Positions 54,431 through 62,981 of a stretch of 64,000 nt of DNA are shown here, one piece after another. The notes beneath the pieces were generated by a model, which searched no databases, had not been told where the DNA came from, and saw only the letters and a program-made list of their open reading frames with translations. This stretch comes from Rhizobacter sp. SG703. GTDB taxonomy: Bacteria; Pseudomonadota; Gammaproteobacteria; Burkholderiales; Burkholderiaceae_C. Position 1 is the first letter of the stretch. Every line of letters starts with the position of its first letter. Location: NCBI RefSeq assembly GCF_012275445.1, contig NZ_JAAZQK010000013.1:124001-188000 (forward strand), written 5' to 3'. Both the position numbers and the translations under genes were made by a program.

Positions 54431-55308
54431 TTCAGCAGGCCGGCGTTCTCTGCCGCGGCCTTGATGCCGACGTAGTTCTCGGGCTTGGTCGCGACGAAGC
54501 GGGTCGCGCGCTGCAGGCCCAGGATCTCCTTGCCTTCCGGCGTGGCCGGATCGAGCGCGAGGAAGGCCTGCTGGATCTTGTTGCGCAGGTCGGCCGGCAT
54601 GTCGGCATGCACCGTCCAGTTGTAGTCGTAGTAGGCAGGCGTCGTGAAGAACACCTTCACCTGGCTGGTGTCGACCTTCTTGTCGGCGACGAACTTCTCC
54701 CACACCGAGATGTTCAGCGCGCCGGCATCGACCTTGCCGCTCGCCACCGCGGCGATCGTCGCGTCGTGCGCGCCCGAGAAGCTGACCCGCTTCAGGTCGG
54801 CATCGGGGTTGATCTTCGCGGCCAGCAGGAAGCTGCGCGGCATCAGGTGGCCCGAGGTGCTCGATGCCGAGCCGAAGCTCAGCGTCCTGCCCTTCAGGTC
54901 TTCCAGCTTCGCGATGCCGCTCTTTGCATCGGTGATGAAGACCGAGCGGAAACGCTCGTCTTCCTCGCGCTGCACCAGCGGGATCACCTTGCCGTTCGAG
55001 CGCACGTTCGCCTGCACGAACGTGAAGCCGCCGAACCAGGCCAGGTCGATCTTGCGGTTGACCACCGTCTCGACGGCGGCCGCGTAGTCGGTCACCGGCG
55101 TCCACTCGACCTTCAGGCCGAGCTTGGCTTCGAGGTACTTGCCGAGCGGCGCGAACTTGCGCGCCAGCTCGGTCGGCGATTCGTCGGGGATCGCGGTGAC
55201 GCGCAGCACGCCGGGCGTCGCGGTCTGTGCCATCGCGGTGCCGGCGGCCAGCGCCAGCGGCACGGTCAGCGAGAGGGCGGCGATCAGGCGTTGGATCGAA
55301 AAGGTCAT
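54427..55308 (-). CDS. phnD: PhnD-type ABC substrate-binding protein, probably for a selenium oxyanion
   Basis: A 293-residue periplasmic protein with a signal peptide ending near residue 28 (AAGTAMAQ). Family blocks are LRVTAIPDESPTELARKFAPL, VNRKIDLAWFGGFTFVQA and LSFGSASSTSGHLMPRSFL. PhnD proteins bind phosphonates, phosphite and similar oxyanions. I recall a PhnD-related protein family annotated as putative selenate-binding, defined by proximity to selenium genes. This gene is 50 bp downstream of mnmH and near selD, which fits. The assignment to selenium is inferred. Confidence 0.88.
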   Translation of the reverse strand: MTFSIQRLIAALSLTVPLALAAGTAMAQTATPGVLRVTAIPDESPTELARKFAPLGKYLEAKLGLKVEWTPVTDYAAAVETVVNRKIDLAWFGGFTFVQANVRSNGKVIPLVQREEDERFRSVFITDAKSGIAKLEDLKGRTLSFGSASSTSGHLMPRSFLLAAKINPDADLKRVSFSGAHDATIAAVASGKVDAGALNISVWEKFVADKKVDTSQVKVFFTTPAYYDYNWTVHADMPADLRNKIQQAFLALDPATPEGKEILGLQRATRFVATKPENYVGIKAAAENAGLLK

Positions 55309-55358
55309 GTCGGGTCCTGGAGGTTCGGGGAAAGAGGAAAAAAATCGGCGCGAAGCGC

Positions 55359-56405
55359 TCAGGGCAGCGACGCGACTCGCCGTGCGAGCGCCGCGATGCC
55401 GTCGGGCGAGAGGTCGTCGGCCTCGACGCGCTGCGCCTGGCCGATGCGTTCGAGCTGCCGCCCCTGCGAGCGGGCGTACAGCGGATCGTAATGCTGGGCC
55501 ATCAGCGCCTCGAACAAGGGTGGCAGCTCGCGCTGCAGTGCCCACGCCTGCCAGGCCGCCAGCGTCTCCTTCGGCAGCAGCTCGCGCAGGCCGCCGAGCT
55601 TGTCGGCCAGTCGCTGCGGGTCGTCGCCAAGCCAGGCGTAGTCGCGCAGCAGGTAGGCGAGCCGTGCCTCGCGGGTGGCTGCGATCTCGACGAGGGGGCT
55701 GGCCCGCAGCCGCTGCAGCAGCGGCTCGGGCACGGTGAGCCGGCCGATGCGACGGCTTTCGGCCTCGACCCAGATGCGGCGCGACGGATCGAGCGCATCG
55801 AGCGCGTGCAGCAGCTGCGTCTCGAAGCCCTTCTGCGACGGCTGCTCGGTGCCGGGCAGGTCGCCGAGCACCGAGCCGCGGTGGGCGGCCAGCGCCTCCA
55901 GGTCGAGCACCTGCTCGCCCTGCTGCGCCAGCGCATGCAGCACGCGCGTCTTCGCGCTGCCGGTCGGGCCGCACAGCACGCGCAGCGGCAGCGCCGGCGC
56001 GCGGCGGGCCAGTTCACTGATGACATGCGCGCGCCACGCCTTGTAGCCGCCCTTCAGCTGCTGCGCGTCCCAGCCGACCAGCCGCAGCCAGTTGACGAAG
56101 CTGCCGCTGCGCATGCCGCCGCGCCAGCAGTACAGCAGCGGGCGCCAGTCGCGCGGCTTGTCGCGCATCAGCCGGTCGAGGTGGTCGGCGATGTTGCGGG
56201 CCACCATCGCGCCGCCGATCTTGCGGGCCTCGAAGGCGGACACCTGCACGTAGGTCGTGCCGACGATGCGGCGCTCGTCGTCGCTGAGCACCGGCCAGTT
56301 GATCGCGCCGGGAATGTGGTCGAGCGCGTACTCGGCCGGCGTGCGCACGTCGATCAGCACGCTGAAGGACGACAGGTCTTCCACCGTGGTGGGCTTGTGG
56401 CTCAT
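55359..56405 (-). CDS. mnmH: tRNA 2-selenouridine synthase
   Basis: A 348-residue SelU/MnmH. The N-terminal rhodanese domain has the catalytic Cys in LLYCWRGGMRSGSF; the C-terminal P-loop domain has LCGPTGSAKTRVLHAL. The enzyme geranylates and then selenates 2-thiouridine at the tRNA wobble base, using selenophosphate from SelD. It diverges from selD by 54 bases and heads the operon with the PhnD-like transporter genes. Confidence 0.95.
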   Translation of the reverse strand: MSHKPTTVEDLSSFSVLIDVRTPAEYALDHIPGAINWPVLSDDERRIVGTTYVQVSAFEARKIGGAMVARNIADHLDRLMRDKPRDWRPLLYCWRGGMRSGSFVNWLRLVGWDAQQLKGGYKAWRAHVISELARRAPALPLRVLCGPTGSAKTRVLHALAQQGEQVLDLEALAAHRGSVLGDLPGTEQPSQKGFETQLLHALDALDPSRRIWVEAESRRIGRLTVPEPLLQRLRASPLVEIAATREARLAYLLRDYAWLGDDPQRLADKLGGLRELLPKETLAAWQAWALQRELPPLFEALMAQHYDPLYARSQGRQLERIGQAQRVEADDLSPDGIAALARRVASLP

Positions 56406-56459
56406 CGGCGTGCCCCCGACGGTTTCACCTTCGACAACGATTTGATCGACACTTCAGAG

Positions 56460-57515
56460 ATGACCGAACCCATCCGACTCACTTCCTTCTCGCACGGCGG
56501 TGGCTGCGGCTGCAAGATTGCACCCGGCGTGCTGGCCGACATCCTGGCGCGCGCCCCGCAGGGCCTGGTGCCGCCCGAACTGATGGTGGGCACCGAGACC
56601 GCGGACGACGCGGCCGTCTACCGGCTGAACGACCGGCAGGCGCTGGTGGCCACCACCGACTTCTTCACGCCGATTGTCGACGACCCGCGCGACTTCGGCC
56701 GCATCGCGGCGACGAATGCGATCTCCGACATCTACGCGATGGGCGGCACGCCGATCATGGCGCTCGCGCTGGTCGGCATGCCGCTCGACAAATTGCCGCC
56801 GGCCGTCATCGGCGCGATCCTCGAAGGCGGCGCGAGCATCTGCCGCGAAGCCGGCATCCCGATCGCCGGCGGCCATTCGATCGACGTGCTGGAGCCGATC
56901 TACGGGCTGGTCGCGCTCGGCCTGGTGCACCCGGACCGCGTGCGCCGCAATGCCGACGCCCGCGACGGCGATGTGCTGGTGCTGGGCAAGCCGCTGGGCG
57001 TCGGCATCCTGTCGGCCGCGCTGAAGAAGGGCCTGCTCGACGCCGACGGCTACGCCGAGATGCTGCGCCACACGACGCAGCTGAACCGCGTTGGCAGCGA
57101 ACTGGGCGCGCTCGACGGCGTGCACGCGATGACCGACGTGACCGGCTTCGGGCTGGCCGGCCACCTGCTGGAGGTGTGCCGCGGCTCCGGCCTGGCCGCG
57201 CAGCTCGACCTGCCGGCCCTGCCGTTGATCGAATCGGCCGCGGCGCATGCGCGCCACGGCATCGCGACCGGCGCGTCGGCCCGCAACTGGGCCGGCTATG
57301 GCACCGACGTGACGCTCGCACCCGAGGTGCAGCCATGGCAGCAAGCGCTGCTCACCGATCCGCAGACCAGCGGCGGGCTGCTGGTGAGCTGCGCGCCCGA
57401 GGCCGCGGCCAAGGTGCTGGAGCGATTTCACGCCGCAGGGTTCGGTCAGGCGGCGGTGATCGGGCGCATGCTGGCGGGTGCGCCGCGGGTCAGCGTGCGG
57501 ATGGCCCTCGACTGA
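56460..57515 (+). CDS. selD: Selenide, water dikinase
   Basis: A 351-residue SelD that makes selenophosphate from selenide and ATP. The glycine-rich N-terminus SHGGGCGCKIAPG has Cys16 and Lys19 at the catalytic positions, so it is the cysteine rather than selenocysteine form. ATP/metal-site motifs TTDFFTPIVDDP and TNAISDIYAMGG are intact, as is DVTGFGLAGHLLE. No selA, selB or Sec-tRNA is in view. With mnmH alone next door, the selenophosphate may be used mainly for tRNA. Nine bases separate it from the convergent LysR gene. Confidence 0.96.
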   Translation: MTEPIRLTSFSHGGGCGCKIAPGVLADILARAPQGLVPPELMVGTETADDAAVYRLNDRQALVATTDFFTPIVDDPRDFGRIAATNAISDIYAMGGTPIMALALVGMPLDKLPPAVIGAILEGGASICREAGIPIAGGHSIDVLEPIYGLVALGLVHPDRVRRNADARDGDVLVLGKPLGVGILSAALKKGLLDADGYAEMLRHTTQLNRVGSELGALDGVHAMTDVTGFGLAGHLLEVCRGSGLAAQLDLPALPLIESAAAHARHGIATGASARNWAGYGTDVTLAPEVQPWQQALLTDPQTSGGLLVSCAPEAAAKVLERFHAAGFGQAAVIGRMLAGAPRVSVRMALD

Positions 57516-57524
57516 GGCGCGTCA

Positions 57525-58424
57525 TCACATCAGCGCTTCGAACTTCCTCGCCAGAAAGTCCACCAACGCCCTGACCCGCCCCGGCACGAAGCGGCTGCTG
57601 GGCAGCAGCGCGTGCAGCGGGTAGGGTTCGGTTTCCCACTGCGGCAGCAGCGGCACCAGTGCCCCGCTGCGCAGTTCGGCGCGGATGTCGATCTGCGACT
57701 TCAACATCACACCGGCGCCGGCCACCGCCCATTCGCGCACCAGCGACGCATCGTCGGCGCTGCGGTCGCCCTTGACGCGCACGTCGACCCAGTGGCCGTC
57801 GCGGCCGAAACGCCAGCTGCGGAAGTTGCGGCCGCTGCGGTCGAAGGTCAGGCAGTTGTGCTGCTGCAGGTCTTGCGGCGTCTGCGGCGCCGGGTGCCGG
57901 CGCAGGTAGTCGGGCGACGCGCACAGCACCGGGCGCGCCGGTGCGAGCAGCCGGGCCACGAGCCGTGAATCGGCCGGCATGCCGTAGCGCAGCGCGACGT
58001 CGACATCGTCGCGCACCACGTCGAGCGGACGGTCCCCGACCGACAGCGACAACTGCAGCCCCGGATGCGCCGCCAGGAACTCGCTGAACCACGGCAGCAG
58101 CGTCGTGCGCGTCAGGTCCGACGGCGCCGCGACGCGCAAGCTGCCGACCAGCGCACCGCGCTCTTCCGTCACCTGCGATTCGCCCTCGGCCAGCAGCTCG
58201 AAGGCCCGCGTCGCGTAGCCGAGCAGCGTCTGCCCTTGCGCGGTCAGCCGCATCGCGCGCGTGGAGCGCTCGAACAGCCGCGTGCCGAGTTGCGTCTCCA
58301 GCCGCTTCAGCATCGCACTGGCGGCCGCCGGCGTGATGCCGAGGGCCCCGGCTGCCGCCGTCAACGAGCCGCCCCGCGCGGTCTGCAGCAGCACTTCGAA
58401 GTCGGCGATATTGTCAACCTTCAT
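57525..58424 (-). CDS. LysR-family transcriptional regulator
   Basis: A 299-residue LysR protein. The N-terminal helix-turn-helix reads NIADFEVLLQTARGGSLTAAA and AAASAMLKRLETQLGTRLFERST; the substrate-binding domain follows (SLRVAAPSDLTRTTLLPWF, DVALRYGMP). The ATG at 58424 is preferred to one at 58457, which would overlap the likely binding site. It diverges from a GlcG/HbpS-type gene and probably controls it. Confidence 0.92.
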   Translation of the reverse strand: MKVDNIADFEVLLQTARGGSLTAAAGALGITPAAASAMLKRLETQLGTRLFERSTRAMRLTAQGQTLLGYATRAFELLAEGESQVTEERGALVGSLRVAAPSDLTRTTLLPWFSEFLAAHPGLQLSLSVGDRPLDVVRDDVDVALRYGMPADSRLVARLLAPARPVLCASPDYLRRHPAPQTPQDLQQHNCLTFDRSGRNFRSWRFGRDGHWVDVRVKGDRSADDASLVREWAVAGAGVMLKSQIDIRAELRSGALVPLLPQWETEPYPLHALLPSSRFVPGRVRALVDFLARKFEALM

Positions 58425-58455
58425 TTGAAATTGATACTTTCTGCGCAGCCTTATC

Positions 58456-58472
58456 AATCGAAGCTTGCGATT
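58456..58472. promoter_or_regulatory. LysR-type binding site
   Basis: AATCG-AAGCTTG-CGATT contains TCGAAGCTTGCGA, a T-N11-A dyad. It sits between the divergent LysR and GlcG/HbpS genes, 38 bases before the latter. TTGATA (58431) and TATCAA (58452) form a second, wider inverted pair next to it. Confidence 0.6.
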
Positions 58473-58509
58473 CTAGAGTGCGGGCCTCATCCACCAGAAT
58501 CCCATCGCC

Positions 58510-58956
58510 ATGACCCGACCCCAAGCGCCCCTCACCGTTGCCTCCTCGTCGATCGCCCGCGAAGCCGCGGCCCGCCTGATCGACGCCGCCCGTGCCGCCT
58601 GCGACGACATCGGCATCCACGCCACGATCGCCGTCACCGATGCCGCCGGCCACCTGAAGGCGCTGGACCGCAGCGACAGCGCTGCGTTCCTGACCGTCGA
58701 CGTCGCGGTCGACAAGGCCTGGACCGCCGCGTCGTTCGGCCTCGGCACCCACGTGTGGCGCGACATCGTGCAAGACCCGGCCGTCGCGCAGCTTGCACAC
58801 CGGCCGCGGCTGGTGGCCGTCGGCGGCGGCTGCCCGATCGTCCACGAAGGGCGCGTGGTCGGCGGCATCGGCATCTCCGGCGGCAATGCGCTGCAGGACC
58901 AGCAGGCCGCCGAGATCGCGTTGAAGACGCTGGGTTTCGAGGTCGCGACCGCCTGA
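58510..58956 (+). CDS. GlcG/HbpS-family protein
   Basis: A 148-residue GlcG/HbpS-type protein: ATIAVTDAAGHLKALDRSD, KAWTAASFGLGTHVW and GRVVGGIGISGGNALQDQQ are typical. Family members bind heme or cobalamin or occur in glycolate and diol operons; no catalytic role is settled. No signal peptide is visible. It is followed 13 bases later by an exported NTF2-like protein on the same strand and is probably LysR-regulated. Confidence 0.85.
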   Translation: MTRPQAPLTVASSSIAREAAARLIDAARAACDDIGIHATIAVTDAAGHLKALDRSDSAAFLTVDVAVDKAWTAASFGLGTHVWRDIVQDPAVAQLAHRPRLVAVGGGCPIVHEGRVVGGIGISGGNALQDQQAAEIALKTLGFEVATA

Positions 58957-58969
58957 GCGCCGCCACCTC

Positions 58970-59422
58970 ATGAAACCCCTCCACTCCCTCGCCTCGATCG
59001 CCCTTGCCATGACCTTGCTGAATGCCCCGCTCGCCGCTGCCGCGGCCGACGCGGCCACCGACCCGGTCGCCGCCACCACCGACTTCTTCGCGAAGATCAG
59101 CGCGAAAGACCTCGACGCCGTCGCGCGCTACCTGCCCGCTGACGGCTTCACCGAGACCGTGCCGGAATCGAAGGCGCTGCTGCACCTCGACGCGAAGGCC
59201 TTCGACGGCCTGTTCAAGTCCGGCCGGCAGATCGACCTGCGCGTTGCCGACCTGGCGCTGCAGCTCTTCGGCGACACCGCACTCGTGACCGGCACGCGGC
59301 TGGGCGGTATCGGTGCGCCGAATGCCGCCCCGGCATCGGGCCGGCTCGCGTTCACGGCACTGTGGACGCGTGCGCCGTCAGGCTGGCAGCTGCGCCACCT
59401 GCACCTGTCGGCGCAGCCCTGA
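58970..59422 (+). CDS. Exported NTF2-like (SnoaL/ketosteroid isomerase fold) protein
   Basis: A 150-residue protein with a signal peptide ending near residue 24 (LAAAAADA) and an NTF2-like cone fold: TDFFAKISAKDLDAVARYLP, FDGLFKSGRQIDLRVADLALQLFGDTALVTGT and GWQLRHLHLSAQ. Many such proteins have no known substrate. It is probably co-transcribed with the GlcG/HbpS gene. Confidence 0.8.
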   Translation: MKPLHSLASIALAMTLLNAPLAAAAADAATDPVAATTDFFAKISAKDLDAVARYLPADGFTETVPESKALLHLDAKAFDGLFKSGRQIDLRVADLALQLFGDTALVTGTRLGGIGAPNAAPASGRLAFTALWTRAPSGWQLRHLHLSAQP

Positions 59423-59428
59423 GGCAGC

Positions 59429-60121
59429 TCACGCGAGCGGCGCGCAAGTCATGCGGAAATCGACGTGGTAGTGCTCGTCGTGCCGCACCCACGCGCGGCC
59501 CTTCATGAAGTTGACGTGCTCGCGCAGCCAGTCGCCACGCGGCGTGGCCAGCAGCATCGGCAGGTACGGCGGATCGAAGATCACCATCGCGAGGCCGGAC
59601 CCGTGGCGCCGTGCCGATTCGGCGAGCTGGAACAGGTGCTCGGCGATCGCCGCGAAGTCGATGCGCAGGTCGTCGAAACACCCTGCCGCATCGAACTCGA
59701 TCGAATAGCCGAGCTTGTTCGTGATCCCCGTCGGCAGCGGCACCGACACGCCGGCCGCATTGCGCACCGGCACGAAGAAGTCGACCGACAGGCCGTTCTG
59801 GTGGCTGCGGTGCGGGCGGATGCGGCCACCGCCCGCCCAACCGGTCTCGCCGTAGACGAACACCGTGCCGGGCAGCGCCGTCGCGAGCTGCGCATAGGCG
59901 TCGACGACGATGTCGCGCACCGTCGCATGCACGTGCGTGCGGCCGGCCGTCACGCCGAGCCGGCTGTAGGCCGAGAAGTTCGCACCATCCGCCGGCAGCG
60001 TCACGCCGCCCTCGAGCCGGCCCTGCGCCACCTTGCCGAAGCAGCGGCTCGCCGCCCACGACGGGCCCACGGCCGTCGCCGCCCAGCCCGCGAGCAGGGC
60101 CCGCCGACGCAGGCGACTCAT
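59429..60121 (-). CDS. Murein endopeptidase-like protein (MepA/M74, LAS family)
   Basis: A 230-residue exported protein. The signal sequence ends near residue 23 (VGPSWAAS). The LAS-metallopeptidase motifs are RPHRSHQNGLSVDFFVP, with zinc-binding His and Asp, and RHDEHYHVDF, with the second His pair. This is the pattern of penicillin-insensitive murein endopeptidases, which cut peptide cross-links in peptidoglycan. It is the last gene of the DUF4266-DUF3570-apbE operon and overlaps apbE by four bases (ATGA). Confidence 0.75.
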   Translation of the reverse strand: MSRLRRRALLAGWAATAVGPSWAASRCFGKVAQGRLEGGVTLPADGANFSAYSRLGVTAGRTHVHATVRDIVVDAYAQLATALPGTVFVYGETGWAGGGRIRPHRSHQNGLSVDFFVPVRNAAGVSVPLPTGITNKLGYSIEFDAAGCFDDLRIDFAAIAEHLFQLAESARRHGSGLAMVIFDPPYLPMLLATPRGDWLREHVNFMKGRAWVRHDEHYHVDFRMTCAPLA

Positions 60122-61101
60122 GGCCGGACGCTCGCGCTCTCGCCGCGCTGCCAGATCTCGTGCCGGTGGATGCCACCCTGCGCATCGACCGCCAGGTAGC
60201 CGACGTTCTGCGACTGCAGGAACGGCAGCGCGTCGCGCTGCAGCAGCATCGCGATCGTCGTCAGCGCGCCGGCCGCCAGGCAGGCCGGCGCGACCACGCT
60301 GACCGATTGCCAGTGCGACACCGGCCGGCCGTCGCGCGGATCCAGGATGTGGCAGTAGCGCACGCCGTCCTGCTCGAAGAAGCGCTCGTAGTCGCCGCTG
60401 GTAGCAAGCGCGCCGTCGGCCAGGTCGATGCGGGCGATCAAGGCGCGCTCGTGCCGCGGGTGCTGCACGCCGAGCACCCACGGGCGGCCATCGGGTCGCG
60501 GGCCGACCAGGCGGATGTCGCCGCCCAGGTTGACCATGCCGTGGCGCACGCCGCGCGACTGCAGCAGCGTGGCGGCGCGGTCGGCGGCGTACTCCTTGCC
60601 GAAGCCGCCGAAGTCGAGCTCCATGCCGGCCATCGGCAGCTCGATGCGGCCCACCTGCCCCGGGCCGCGGCGCTGCCAGCGCAGCCGCTGCCAGCCGACG
60701 CGCGGCAGCAGCTGCGCCAGCTGACCGTCGGCGGGCTGGCGGCCGGCCTTGAAATCCCAGGCCTGGCGCAGCATGCCCGAAGTGATGTCGAACAGCCCAC
60801 CGCTGCCGGCATGCAGCTGCGCGGCGAAATCGAGCAGGTCGGCCGTTTCGACGTCGACCTCGACCGGCTGGCCGCTGCCGGCCGCCGCGTTGATGCGCGA
60901 CACCACGCTCGCATCGCGGTAGCGCGAGAACTTCGATTCGATGCGCTGCACCTCGGCGATCGCCTCGCGCGCCAGCGGTTCGGCCTGGCGGCGGCCGAGG
61001 CCGGCGATGCGCACCTCGCACTCGCAGGCCATCGCGCTGAAGCCGAAGCCGAGGTCGTCGGCTTGCGCCTCGGCGCGCGCCGACATCGGATGCATCTGCA
61101 T
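60118..61101 (-). CDS. apbE: FAD:protein FMN transferase
   Basis: A 327-residue ApbE. Family motifs: RIESKFSRYRDASVVSRINA, VDVETADLLDFAAQLH, DFGGFGKEYAADRA and MVNLGGDIRLVGPRP; ALATSGDYERFFEQDG is near the C-terminus. ApbE attaches FMN from FAD to a Thr or Ser of an exported partner. No signal peptide is obvious in the called frame, so periplasmic export is uncertain. The gene lies 2 bases from the DUF3570 stop, which may encode its substrate. Confidence 0.94.
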   Translation of the reverse strand: MQMHPMSARAEAQADDLGFGFSAMACECEVRIAGLGRRQAEPLAREAIAEVQRIESKFSRYRDASVVSRINAAAGSGQPVEVDVETADLLDFAAQLHAGSGGLFDITSGMLRQAWDFKAGRQPADGQLAQLLPRVGWQRLRWQRRGPGQVGRIELPMAGMELDFGGFGKEYAADRAATLLQSRGVRHGMVNLGGDIRLVGPRPDGRPWVLGVQHPRHERALIARIDLADGALATSGDYERFFEQDGVRYCHILDPRDGRPVSHWQSVSVVAPACLAAGALTTIAMLLQRDALPFLQSQNVGYLAVDAQGGIHRHEIWQRGESASVRP

Positions 61102-61103
61102 GG

Positions 61104-62234
61104 TCAGAACTTGCGGCTGATGCCGACCTGCAGCATGCGCGCCTTGAACGGTTCGAGCCCCTTCGAGCCTTCACCGCCGGCGCGCCATTCGCCGCGCTGC
61201 TGGTAGGCCTCGCCCTTCAGGTCGACCGTCCACACGTCGTCGACCGCCCACTGCAGCTTCAGCCCGAGCGTGAATGCCCCGAAGGCCGACAAGCGCTGGT
61301 CGAGCGAGTTGTAGGCGTTGGCATCCCAGCCCGCCGGGTAGGGCTCGCCGAGCGCCGTGTCGTACACCGGGTCGGCGTAGAACGACGCCGCGCTCTGCGT
61401 GTAGTAGCGCAGCAGCGGCGTCAGGCTGACACCGCCACCGACCGGCTTGACCCACTCGAGCTGCAGCGTGCTCGCCTTGACCTGCCAGCTGTCGTTGTAG
61501 GCGCGCCAGCTGCTGCGCAGCGTCGAGCCGTCGCCCGCGAAGTGGTGGTTCCAGCGCAGCAGCAGCGCGGTCTGGCGCCGCTCGCTGGGGCGCTGGTCGA
61601 GTGCCTTGTACGGATCGTTCAGGTAGCCGGTGCTGCGGCTGTGCGTCAGGTTGGCCTGCACCAGGTCGTCGCCGGTGACGGCCTGCGTGACGCCGACGAT
61701 GAAGTCGTTGGTGCGCTTGCGCTCGTTCGCGACGTTGCCGTCGTAGCCGCCGCCGGTCGGGTCGATCTTGTCGCCGGCATGGCCGAAGCCGGCATTCCAG
61801 GTGGTGTTGTTGTCGTCGCTCGACCAGGTGCCGGCCAGCGAGAACGCACGCGACAGGTAGTCGTGCTCGGTCGAGTACGCGCCGCCGAGCGACAGCGAAG
61901 CGCGCTGGAAGTAGCGCGTCACCTTCAGGTCGCCGGCCTTGCGCTCGTCGTCCATCGTCGACGCACCCGACACGTTGCTGTGGTAGCGCGGCGTCGCGCC
62001 GGAGACGTGGTCTACCGTGGCCGTCGCCTCAAGCCCCCAGTCACGGCCGATCGGTGCGACGAGCAGGAAGGATGGCGAGTTCACCGTGATGCGCTTCCAG
62101 CCGGGCTGCGAATCCTGGTAGTTCAGGAAGCGCAGGCCGACCAGGCCCTGCTCGGGCGCGCTGTCGGCGTGCACGACGCCGGGCAAGGCCATCGCGGCCA
62201 GCACGAGGGTGCCGAGGGGCGCGTTCAGTTGCAT
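61104..62234 (-). CDS. DUF3570 outer-membrane protein
   Basis: A 376-residue protein with a signal peptide ending near residue 23 (PGVVHADSA) and alternating beta-strand sequence ending in RKF, as in an outer-membrane beta-barrel. It matches DUF3570. Near the N-terminus it has two SGA[TS] motifs: DHVSGATPRY (78-81) and NVSGASTMDD (89-92). DHVSGAT resembles the DxxSGAT flavinylation motif of NqrC/RnfG. The gene is between the DUF4266 lipoprotein gene, whose end it overlaps, and apbE. Confidence 0.87.
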   Translation of the reverse strand: MQLNAPLGTLVLAAMALPGVVHADSAPEQGLVGLRFLNYQDSQPGWKRITVNSPSFLLVAPIGRDWGLEATATVDHVSGATPRYHSNVSGASTMDDERKAGDLKVTRYFQRASLSLGGAYSTEHDYLSRAFSLAGTWSSDDNNTTWNAGFGHAGDKIDPTGGGYDGNVANERKRTNDFIVGVTQAVTGDDLVQANLTHSRSTGYLNDPYKALDQRPSERRQTALLLRWNHHFAGDGSTLRSSWRAYNDSWQVKASTLQLEWVKPVGGGVSLTPLLRYYTQSAASFYADPVYDTALGEPYPAGWDANAYNSLDQRLSAFGAFTLGLKLQWAVDDVWTVDLKGEAYQQRGEWRAGGEGSKGLEPFKARMLQVGISRKF

Positions 62235-62449
62235 CCGCAGCCTCCGCCACCCACGCCGTAGCCGCCGGACGCGTTTTCCTTGCTGGTGTAGATGTGTTGC
62301 TCGAAGCGCTGCTCCAGCGCATCGCCGCCCATCGTCATCTCGGGCTTCGCGAGGTGGCCCTTCTCCCAGGCCTTGGGCGGTTCGTAGTTGGCACAGCCGG
62401 CCAGCCCGCCGAGGCAGGCCGCCAGCATCGCGATCGCGGATTGGCGCAT
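62225..62449 (-). CDS. DUF4266 lipoprotein with C-terminal CGCN
   Basis: A 74-residue lipoprotein: lipobox LAGC (Cys19) after a short signal, then DUF4266 (KAWEKGHLAKPEMTMGG) and the tail GGYGVGGGGCGCN. The two closing cysteines could bind a metal or take part in redox chemistry. The start at 62449 is fixed by the lipobox; the frame stays open upstream into a divergent cupin gene. It overlaps the DUF3570 start by 10 bases, the head of a four-gene operon. Confidence 0.85.
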   Translation of the reverse strand: MRQSAIAMLAACLGGLAGCANYEPPKAWEKGHLAKPEMTMGGDALEQRFEQHIYTSKENASGGYGVGGGGCGCN

Positions 62450-62542
62450 CGTGGTCTCCGGTGGTCGCGCGACTTTACCCGGCCCGGCGTGGAACGCTTC
62501 CTGCATGCCGCAGCCCACCGTTCTGAACGCTGGAGGTTCGCG

Positions 62543-62971
62543 ATGCTGGACAGCACCACCACGAAGTTCTCGCACGTGAAGCCGGGCGACACCGCCTGGC
62601 GCAGCGACGGACTGCGGGACTTCTTCCTGTACCGCGACCTCGGCATCGAAGACGCCACGAAGGGCCGGGTGCTCGCCCAGCTGGTGAAGGCCAACCTGGC
62701 ACCCGAAAAGGGCACCGGCTGGCACCGACATGAAGCGGAATTCCACATCGTCATCATGACCAAGGGCTGGGCGAAGTTCATGTACGAGGACCGCGAGACG
62801 CTGGTCTCGGCCGGCGACTGCGTGCACCAGCGCCCCGGCATCGTGCACTACCTGTTCGACTACTCGCCCGACATGGAGTACATCGAGATCGTCGGGCCGT
62901 CGGACTTCACGTCGATCGACATGCCGGCGCCTTGCGAGGTGCCGCCGGTCACGCCCTGGACGCGCCCTTAG
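62543..62971 (+). CDS. Cupin domain protein
   Basis: A 142-residue small cupin. Metal-site residues are visible in GWHRHEAEFHIVIMTKG and the second motif GDCVHQRPGIVHYLFDYS. Small cupins may be dioxygenases, isomerases or sensors; the role is unknown. GGAGG precedes the ATG by six bases. It diverges from the DUF4266 operon (93 bases apart) and converges with a GST gene (10 bases). Confidence 0.87.
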   Translation: MLDSTTTKFSHVKPGDTAWRSDGLRDFFLYRDLGIEDATKGRVLAQLVKANLAPEKGTGWHRHEAEFHIVIMTKGWAKFMYEDRETLVSAGDCVHQRPGIVHYLFDYSPDMEYIEIVGPSDFTSIDMPAPCEVPPVTPWTRP

Positions 62972-62981
62972 AACGCCGGGA

